Source: Aquatica leii
Taxonomy: Eukaryota; Arthropoda; Insecta; Coleoptera; Lampyridae
Reading direction: 5' to 3'
Length of the DNA: 64,000 nt
Assembly (NCBI GenBank): GCA_035610365.1
Contig: CM069437.1
Location: forward strand, 31,329,507 to 31,393,506
A program made the position numbers and the translations under genes. The first letter of the stretch is position 1. Every line of letters begins with the position of its first letter. The notes beneath the pieces are model-generated. The model was given only the letters and a program-made list of their open reading frames with translations, ran no database searches and had not been told where the DNA came from. Of the stretch, positions 55,721 to 64,000 are shown piece by piece.

Positions 55721-57086
55721 TGTTACAAGCTTTTGGTTTTACGAACCTTGCACGGCCAACTCACAATAGTCGGAGGTAGGGGAGGTTTACAGGAAATATG
55801 CTTAAGGGCGCCAGAGCTGATCCAAAGTAACACTTCTGTCTCTCTCACGACAGACAGTCCAAACTTGTAACCCAATTGAAGGTTCGTAATCCTTATACTC
55901 GGCTGTTCGAGTAGCCCAAATTAGTTAGTAGATAACAATAACCACAGGAGAAAGAAAATTAACAAGAGAGCTTAACGATTTTAATCACTTTAAGATGTGA
56001 ATGGCAAACATTAACAAGAATATGTGAACTTTCTACATTCGTCCGTACTTGGAAGATTTTTAAATATAATCAACAAATATCACAGCTTGCTTTAGTAGCG
56101 CAGTAAATTGACAAATGTACGCTAAATGCGCCAACTTTAAATACTAAGATGACTAACAGTTTGCATTAACAAGTAGAGGAGACTTTGATTTAGTAACACA
56201 TAAAATTTACTAGATTATATCGCAATTATCATACATGAATGCCTGCAGTATCGGCAACACACACTATATATGAAAATTATGTCGAAATGGACAGCACCGA
56301 AAGTCCCAGAATAAATATGTTTTCCCTCACAGCATGCGATACAGTTATGAAATGTTTAAGATTACCTTATTGGTATATAAGCGATAACGTAATTACGATC
56401 ATTAACATTAAATACAATTCTGTGAATAACTTTCGTGATCCCGATATAAAAGTCAAACAAATAACTCACCCCAAAATCCAGTTTCCACGGAGAAAACGTT
56501 TTCTCGTCAGTGGCCTGTAATAAATAGTGAAAAGCAAATCGGATCACAATCTAGCTCACACAGAACAAAAAGCTAAAAAAATAGTATTAATAAATCATTA
56601 AATGTTATATAAAAACCCGTTGTATCGTGTACTGTAAGGACTAATCTTAACACAGGTGGCTGATAACACAATCGACTAATACACAGGTAGTAACATCTCC
56701 CAGGGTAAGGCTTATCGAAACCTCGTTTTCGTGGCGTAGAAAACGCCTTCCAAAAGCGTATGTGTGCGGTAACGTTATTTCTTAGTAAGAATTACTATTC
56801 GTGTTCCTTTATTGAAAACGTACATGTGCTCAAAGCGGATAGAAAATGGCATGTGACGACTCAAATATTTTATGCACGTAATGTAATTACAATTTGATTT
56901 CCATTATTCCGGATGGTATTGGAAGAAATTACTTAAGACGCACCGACCATTTTAGGCAATCGACAGCTTCGCAAGTTTGTCGTAAAATCACAGTCGCAAG
57001 CAAAAATCGGTAGAGGGCGTCAAAACCGGAATCTAATTTCAATTCAATATACAGAGTCGTCCGTAATGAAAATTTCGTACGTAACA
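55721..57086. repeat. Solo LTR, 1366 bp, same clan as the 11.2-18.0 kb element
   Basis: Starts TGTTACAAGC and ends TACGTAACA. It is flanked by TCTT at 55717-55720 and 57087-57090. Shared with the intact LTR: 'ggttttacgaacc.tgcacggccaac', 'gggcgccagagct', 'ctgttcgagtagccc', and a palindrome GAGAAAACGTTTTCTC (56491-56506) followed by 'gtcagtggcctgtaataaa'. This is a product of LTR-LTR recombination. Confidence 0.92.
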
Positions 57087-57291
57087 TCTTGTTAATGATG
57101 AAATTTTTTTATACAAGAAATTTAAATTGCAAATTAAATAATATTCAACCAAATTTGCAAAAAAATGATTTAAAAATTATGTTTTTGAAAAAAAAATTGC
57201 AATATATTCTTAAAAGAACAAGCATATACTATTACATTAGTTTTTTTTTTAATTTATTTAACTTGCAACGTATGTTTGTTTGTTTGTTTGA

Positions 57292-57700
57292 ATTTTTACA
57301 TGTTGGTTCAGTTCCAATAACAACGCATTTTTGTGATAATCATGACTTTGTCAAAACATAAATTTCTTTAAAACCAATTAAAAATTAACATAATATAAAT
57401 ACGTTGTCAGCAAGTAGCCAATCTGTAAATTGCCGTAAATTAAATCAATATATTCTAAAGTGGTTTCACATTTCCTGTACCACACAAGAAAGAGCCATTT
57501 TTCTTATCCTGCTAAAGTTAAATTTTACATGTTGGTTCAGTTTTGATAAAAACGTATTTTTATAAAAGTATGACCTAAATCGACATTCATGAATAGTTCT
57601 AAATAAAGTAAAAACTACTTTCTCTTATCCTACGGAGTTGAATTTTCACTTCTTGCTTCACTTTCTATGACAATGCATTTTTAGTCTAGCAAAAAGTAAA
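57292..57700. repeat. Degenerate repeat, three related units
   Basis: 'tttttacatgttggttcagt', then 'acgcatttttg', occurs at about 57292, 57519 and 57647 in progressively diverged form; two are preceded by 'ttcttatcctgc' or 'ctcttatcctac'. Spacing is uneven (about 228 and 128). No coding signal. Confidence 0.5.
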
Positions 57701-60079
57701 AATTTGAAGATTAATTAATAATAAAAAACATTTTTAAAAAACATGCTTTTAATTTAAATGCTATAAAAAGTAGAAAATAATCTTTAAATTAAATCAAACA
57801 CATAATATTATTACATTATACAATTTATATAATACAAAAGCTTGTCGCGAGATGTTTCTGTGTAAATAAACAAGAATACAATATGTAACGTGATGTTGAC
57901 ACATGTAATTCTAGAAAAAAAATATGTATTACATAAAATGTACACAAGTAAATGTTGTGACAGCTTTTATATCTAAAATAAGTTGTATATTGTAATGTAA
58001 TAGCAACATACAACAGAAACGTGCTGTGTTATTTATTATGTTAAAATTTAAACATTGCAATGTACACTGCAAAAACTATTTTAAACTCTTAAATTCAGTG
58101 CTACCAACTTAAGAATATTTTTATAGCGGAATATTTAACTTGGCCCTAATCATTTTAGCTCACCGCATACTTAATAAAACCAAAATTGTTTTATAAATAA
58201 AATGATAATTATGAATGTGTTTTTTTATGATGCGCTACAAACGTAAGAAACAAAGCAAAAGCTCTTTAAACGATTACTTGGTTTGCGTTTCTATTTAATT
58301 TTATTTATTTTAGAGCGTATTTTTATTATAAAACCTGATCGTTGTTTGTAGATAAAGCGGAAAAATCTTGTTTGAGCAAAGAATCTTTTTTAATACAATA
58401 CCGGGTAGTGGTTGTTAGACGTTACGATTTAAGATATTTGCCAAACGTATTGTGCAGTCGAAGCGTAAGATCTGCTTGAAATACATAAAAACTCATGAAA
58501 ATATAAAATGTTTTCTATAAATTCAATATTTTATAAAAAGTTGTGTTTAAGACACAATAATCGTAATCCGTTAATCAATTTAATGAAAAATTAAATCATG
58601 CAAAATTGGAGTGGCGTGGGGTAATTAATACAATGCGTCAATGATGAATGATTTACTCATAAATTTTCTATTCAAAAAGTTTAAAAATATTCAGATAACC
58701 GGAAAACTTTAGATAGTTTTCAGAATGTTCAATATTTAACAGCGGATTTTATAAAGAAACGATTTTCAATAGAAAAAATAGTTTAGTGAAAGATGTGGGT
58801 TGTGTTTACTTATCTTTTACATGAACAATTTTGTATTGGATTTTAAAGCTTTTCGAGAAGTTTAATAACGTTGGGAACATATAATATTGTGTAATATTAT
58901 TGTAAAATTGTTGAAATTTTCATGACGTTGTTTTTTAGAAATTAAATGAGTATTATATGTTTTTATTATTTTTGTTACAATCTGAAACATAACTACTAAA
59001 CTGATATTAACTGAGCTTTTTATATATTTGTTTTTTTTACATTGAAAATTGCTGTTGTAGTTTACCAAAATACCAAGTTATTTAATGTTCAGTAATGAAA
59101 ATACGGTATAAAAAAACTTATTAACTTATAAATATTATTACGTTTGATTAAAAATAAACTTTGTTTAAATTATCTTTTTAAATCTGTAAATAATATTTGC
59201 TTAACATAGCAAAACTGTTCAGAACTTTACATGAAGTAATTATAAAACAATTTTAAACAATGTACGTAAGTGACCATAATTGCTTGTGCATGCGAATTTA
59301 AGGATTTGCTAAAGCATAATTCAGAAATTTCTGCTATTAAGGGTTACAATACAGTATTTATTATACATATATTGTTTTGCTCAAAATTAGTAAATTATTA
59401 AACGGTTAAAATTTGTAATATTTAATCTTTATCGTCTCAATAAATGTTAACATTTTATTTACATACTTTTTTTGAATGTGTAGTATGGCGCCATATTTGT
59501 ATTTGTATTTGAATTTAATGAAAACATTTGTTTTTATTGTACATAGTATGTGAATCCAGCGTTTTTGTGTATAAATATATTTTGAAATTTTTTTTTCTAA
59601 CAATATTTTGTGATTTTTTTGTATTTTATGAAGTGATCGTAATTAAACTATTTAAAAATGTTTTAGAAGTTTTATAACCAAAAAGTATCTTTTAATTAGG
59701 GATTCGAATGATCATTTACGAGACAATGATCTTGAAATATTATTGAAACGATGAGAAGATAGCTAAACTTTCAAAAATAAATACCATAAATTGTAACTCA
59801 CCTAAAACAAAATAAAATTAAAAAACATAACTAACTAACTAACATAACTAACATACTAAACAGAATTTAAAAAAATGTTTTTGTTTATATTTATTTTATG
59901 AGTAAATTTAAAAAATTTTTTTGTATGATTTATTTCTGAATAAAAACTTTATTCAACACCGCGCCGTAGTATATTAAATTATAACTAAAAGTAAGTTATT
60001 ATGGATTGAATTAAATTTGTTTTGATTCTGACGCAGTTTTAATTAAACTTTTATAAATTATTTTATGTTTAGTTTTTGT
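57701..60079. other. AT-rich stretch without recognisable gene
   Basis: Only short compositional frames. A (CTAA)n-like simple repeat lies at 59829-59862. Confidence 0.5.
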
Positions 60080-60700
60080 ATGGTTTTTGAAACAGTTTCA
60101 AAAAACCAGACGACTTTCCTATAAGGATGAAGGAATGTTTACATATTTTTTTAAAGTTATATTGTCCTAAAACTACTGCAAAGTGATATGTACACGTTTG
60201 TCTTGACTTCCTAGCATGTTACAATTTTTTTGAATTTTTTTTATTTTATTTAGACATAACCGAAATATGGCAAATCGAGCTTATGTTGTCATATCGACTA
60301 ATCCCTATATTTGAGCGTCTTGATATTGCTTTCCTTTTTAGTAAATCAGTAAAGATTATTATTTATAACGTATCTTGGTTTCCCTTAAAGATATAGAATT
60401 AAAAAAAAAGTGTTTCAGAGAGAATTCGAACCTAGTTTATATTTGTGAATTTATTTTTTATTGTAAATAAAATATTAAATAAACTGTTAATGTTAGAAAT
60501 TTTTTTTATTTGAATAATTTGAATAATTTACATACGTACAAAACTATATAAGAAAAATTGTTAAAAATGACGGATACACTCATTTCCAGTTTTTTTATCA
60601 GACCCATTTTTTGATAGAACCGAGAGAATATAAAAGGCCAGCTTCATACCAAATTTCAAGTTACCAGAACTATTGTTTCGAGAGTTATTGTGGGTACATC
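60080..60700. repeat. Dispersed repeat, copy 2 (also at 50210-50640)
   Basis: See 50210-50640 for shared blocks. This copy has 'gactttcctataaggatgaa' at 60112, a unique middle, and the block 'ataatttacatacgtacaaa'...'ggatacactcatttccagtt' at 60525-60595. It ends near a short (CA) run at 60703 where the piggyBac relic begins. Confidence 0.55.
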
Positions 60701-60719
60701 GTTACACACACACAGAGAT

Positions 60720-61960
60720 ACCCAAAAAAGTTTGTCAAAAATACATCGTATACCTGGATGTCGCTATATTAGCTTCTATTGTATTTTATACCAACATAAA
60801 AATTGATATACGAAGAAGAAATTATAATGACAACTGTAGGTATGTTAGATCTACAAATAAATTAAAAATAGATACACTTATTGGTCTCATATACGTAGCC
60901 GGCTACCGGAAAGATAGGCATCTCAATACAACTAAAATTTAGTCAGTTTTCGGACCGGAAATATACAAATGCATAATGACCAAAGTACGTTTTGAATTTC
61001 TTATAACTTGTAGGTATGCGCTTTGATGACAGGACAACTAGGAATTCTCAGGATAAATTTGCTCCAATTCGGCATCTTTGGACTGTATTTATTTTTCATT
61101 GTACTGAGTACTATACTCTTTATGAATACTGTACAATAGATAAACAAGTACTGGGTTTTTGCGGCACATGTCTTTGTCGTATTTATATAGCAGACAAATA
61201 CGGAATAAAGATAGTTACCATGTGTGATGCGCGTATTTTTTATATGATAACTATTTTACCTTATATTGGAAAAGAAGCTGTTGTACTGAAGATCTATTCC
61301 TTATGTATTCATGGTACTAACACCAATAACACCAAAGGTTAATTGGTTTACCTTTATCCTTTTAACCAAAACTACGTTGGATGACCACAAGCTTACAAAA
61401 GTTGATACTACAAAAAAATTAAAAAAAAATTTTAAAATGCTTTCTTCCCAATAAGAGTAAACCAGTTTTGTCATCATAATCTGGTTTTGATCACAACAAA
61501 ACCTTAGTTTCTTTTACCCCAAAAAAGTCAGTAATATTACTTTCTATAATACATTCTGACAAAAGTCTTGACAAATCTAACATAAAACCAAAAATAATAA
61601 ATTTTACAACTCTACTAAATGTGAAGTTGACACTTTTGATCAGATGGTACATAAGAAATTTTTATGGCATGCTTGACAATAGTTTTTTTCAAAAAAGAAT
61701 TAAGAAAGGTTTCCGAAGAAAATATCTTTTTGAACTTGGATTGCACTTAGCCAAACCTCATATGGAAAAAAGATTGACTAAACTACTAACGAGAGAACTA
61801 AAATCTGCAATTCAGAATTCTTTAAATGGCGAGCAAAAACAATAGGAAAATGATCCACCATACCTAAACACTTCAGAAACAAACTCGCTGTACTTTATGT
61901 TATTCAGACTGCTTGTGCTCAGTGTTCAGCACCAGTGTACAATGTATATAAAGCGTGTGT
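60720..61960 (+). pseudogene. Second piggyBac transposase, decayed
   Basis: Plus-strand order: 60790-60940 'KLKIDTLIGLIYVAGYRKD' (N-terminal helical block). 61016-61342 'MRFDDRTTR', 'DKFAPIRHLW', 'TIDKQVLGFCGTC' (first catalytic Asp in TIDEQ, here TIDKQ), 'YGIKIVTMCDAR' (second Asp), and a degraded YLGK block. 61340-61420 'TMDNWFTFIPL' (third Asp) and 'DDHKLTKV'. 61621-61845 'LIRWYIRNFYGMLDNSFFQK', 'HLAKPHMEKRL' and 'LTREL'. 61880-61960 is a scrambled Cys-rich tail. All three Asp codons survive, but frame breaks occur between blocks. It belongs to a different piggyBac group from the 7.2-kb copy. Ends and TTAA duplications were not located. Confidence 0.88.
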
Positions 61961-62032
61961 TCTTTTCTTTGAAAAATATGTACATCATCACATGGGGTTA
62001 CGCGTAACCGCGGTCAGTGTTAACGTATAAAC

Positions 62033-64000
62033 CAGGGGTCGGCAAGTAGTTTTAGGTAGGGTCCGGATACTGTAAGAAAATTTTAACGAGGTCCAGAAAA
62101 AAAAACAACTGATAATAATACTTATGGTTTCAAATAAAATTCTAAATTATAAAACACAAGACCTAAAATTAATGTGAGAAACTGCACCGACGGTCTTGAG
62201 CCAGTTTTTTATAGTTTGGTTCTCGAGAAGAACAGCAAATTCGAAGTGTGTCTTCTAGGTGGGCGTCCGTTAATCTCGAACGATATTTGTTTTTCGAAAA
62301 ATTCATCTTTGAGAAAGATGTTTCACATACATATGTCGAGCCAAATATAGTGGCCAAATTGATAACTATTTTTTTGCAATTTTCATATTTTTCTGGGAGG
62401 TTTGGCCCAAAACTCTTCAATAGATACAGTTTTATATATTTTAAAACACAAATCTTTTTGCATATCAATTATTTTCATTTGAATGGTTTTGACAGATTAA
62501 ATAACTTGGCAGCCACATCTGTCCATTCTGCCGCTACATCAATTTCAAATGTCGATTTAAAAAACGGAGATAGCTTGCCCATCTCTGTACAGTCTTGAAA
62601 TCTTCTAGCAAATTTGTTCCTAAGATTGGCTAAAAATTTCATAAACACTGCAATTTCTTCCTTAGAGTTCTCCTTTTTCAATTCAAGAATTGTCGGAAAA
62701 ATGAATAAATTCTTGACTTACAATATCTTTTTCAAAAATATCTAGCTTACGACAAAAAAACAAACACGTTTTGTATCAGATCACGTATTAATTTTCCATT
62801 TCCTTGTAACTCTGTGTTAAGCGTATTTAAATGTTTCATAATATCTTTTAGAAAAGCCACAAACAGCATATTGCTCTTATTCGTTACGAACTCAAAGTGC
62901 TTCCTGGATCTCTACGTATCTAAGTTTTGCAAAAAAGAGATTACTTCTTTTTTTATTAGCCAGAAACGTTGAATAACTTGACCTTACTTAGCCAACAAAC
63001 ATTGTGCGTTGCAGTAAGTCAGAATACGCTGAATCACATTCAGAAAGAAACTCCTTGAAATGTCGGTGCTGAAGAGCAGAATGAGATCTCATCAAATTAA
63101 TTAACTTGACCATCACTTTTTTCAATGTAGCACTAAGATTTTCCACAAAGGGTTGCCTGGTGAATTTATGCACTGATACGATATTAGACTTAAATTTTAA
63201 CCTCTGATTTTCTTTACTACACCTTTTTCTTTGCCAATCATTGCCGGGGCCCCGTCAGTTGAAAGCGACACCATTTTATTGTAACTGATGTTAGATTTAG
63301 TAATACATTCAACAATGACCTTAAATAAATCTTCGAGTGTTATCTTTCAACGGCAATATTGCTAGCAACTCTTCCTTAAAAATTTGGCACTCAATGTCAA
63401 GAAATCTCAAAATAAATAAACATTTGTTCTTCATCAACAATGTCACATAATTTATTAAATGCTATGGCGTAGCAAAGTGCTTATTGCAGAAGTTTCAGAA
63501 GAGTGTTTTTAATATCAGCAGCTAACATTTCAGTTCTTTGTGTATTACTTTTCGCTGACAATAGAATACTTTGAATTGCAGCGACAATATCTTTCTTTTC
63601 TTCAAAAAGTGCCGTGACTACTGGCAACATACATTCCTGTACTATCTCAAAATCTAAAAATGGTTTCTGGTGTTTATTAAGCGTCCAGCACACACGTAAC
63701 GCTGCTTCTGTGGATTTTTCTTGCTGGCGCATGCAACGAACTAGTAATTTTGTGCTTTTATTGTAAGAACTGAGATATGCCTGAAGTTTTTCTTTACGAG
63801 CCACATCGCCAAGAAGAAAGTTTTTGTGGAATTGCTGATGAGTTGTTTCATAATGTTGCTTCAAATTTTACTTTTAGCAGTAGCGACAGTTTTATTGCAT
63901 ATAAGGCACACTGGAACCGCTTGAGGCCTATCAGGCAGCGTACAACAATATTGTTCAGTCCATTCTGCCAGAAACCTTCTATTTTCAGTTTCCACTTTTT
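62033..64000 (-). mobile_element. hAT transposon, right side outside the window
   Basis: The left edge starts CAGGGGTCGGCAA (62033-62045), a widespread hAT terminal sequence. The transposase reads right to left and continues beyond 64000, so the other terminus lies outside. The eight bases left of the terminus are gtataaac; the matching duplication cannot be checked here. Confidence 0.8.
62169..64000 (-). pseudogene. hAT transposase (GTF2IRD2/ZBED-like), broken
   Basis: From 64000 down: a BED-type zinc finger with 'VCLIC' at about 63897-63911 and 'KQHYETTH' at about 63840-63863, separated by a one-base frame break. Then 63481-63864: 'ARKEKLQAYLSSYNKSTKLL', 'STEAALRVCWTLNKHQKPFLD' and 'IVQECMLPV', typical of the GTF2IRD2/ZBED-like hAT group. 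The middle (62700-63480) is interrupted by stops, though 'KLINLMRSHSALQHRHFKEF' is recognisable at 62988-63173. The C-terminal dimerisation block at 62169-62468 is well kept: 'IFGSTYVCETSFSKMNFSKN' and 'SRLTDAHLEDTLRI'. This copy is dead, with at least three frame breaks. Confidence 0.9.

Noticed and set aside
57089..57361. 90-residue plus-strand frame directly after the solo LTR
   Set aside because: Lys/Asn/Phe-rich AT translation with no motif; part of a degenerate repeat.
60420..60440. 'attcgaacct' as a tRNA T-arm
   Set aside because: No acceptor, D or anticodon stems could be drawn around it; no tRNA gene was recognised elsewhere.
1..64000. A host protein-coding gene or a new defence system
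   Set aside because: No multi-domain host protein, splice-consistent exon set or gene cluster could be supported; every recognisable protein is transposon-derived.

Overview
This window is AT-rich, gene-poor nuclear DNA of an animal, most likely an arthropod and probably an insect. The evidence is the mix of mobile elements: mariner and Tc1, piggyBac, hAT, Mutator-like, Ty3/Gypsy, RTE-like and Jockey-like LINEs, at least four Penelope-like elements with coding sequence, and a Polinton-type integrase fragment. Host codon use and multi-exon host genes are not recognisable. I found no rRNA, tRNA, CRISPR array or bacterial-type operon. Almost every reading frame I can assign is a decayed transposon protein. 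Exceptions are two Ty3/Gypsy or Penelope frames that are still open and one orphan 48-residue ORF.

Layout. 1-7 kb: a foldback element with a tandem-repeat core, a 200-bp hAT-type MITE and a mariner relic. 7.2-9.6 kb: a piggyBac element complete at both ends (TTAA duplication, terminal repeats) but with a dead transposase. 11.2-18.0 kb: a young, non-autonomous Ty3/Gypsy element on the minus strand with near-identical 1.4-kb LTRs, a 4-bp CATG duplication, and one ORF fusing gag to the N-terminal zinc domain of integrase. Two solo LTRs (22.4-23.5 and 55.7-57.1 kb) and an LTR fragment (31.3 kb) belong to related lineages. 22.1 kb: a Tc1 relic cut by a solo LTR. 23.6-27.2 kb: a decayed Ty3/Gypsy gag-pol in which nucleocapsid, protease, RT, RNase H and integrase can all be placed.

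28-50 kb: a Penelope-rich region. The best copy (37.26-40.38 kb) is a head-to-head inverted pair with arms of about 1.35 kb flanked by a 12-bp duplication. It sits beside a nest in which a Jockey-like LINE (plus) is split by an RTE-like LINE (minus), itself split by a palindromic element. Hammerhead-ribozyme-like cores occur next to the Penelope relics. 41.6-42.5 kb: a foldback element with GC-rich CGGCGC repeat ends, related to an island at 35.5 kb.

50-64 kb: a Mutator-like relic, a second LINE split by a segment that carries a Polinton-type integrase tail and also hit by a Penelope 3' end, a solo LTR, a second piggyBac relic, and a hAT transposase running off the right edge. Between these are long AT-rich stretches where I see nothing codable.

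The genes do not work together as a pathway. The window is a record of successive insertions, and the relative ages follow from which element interrupts which. All identifications rest on motifs read by eye; no database search was run.
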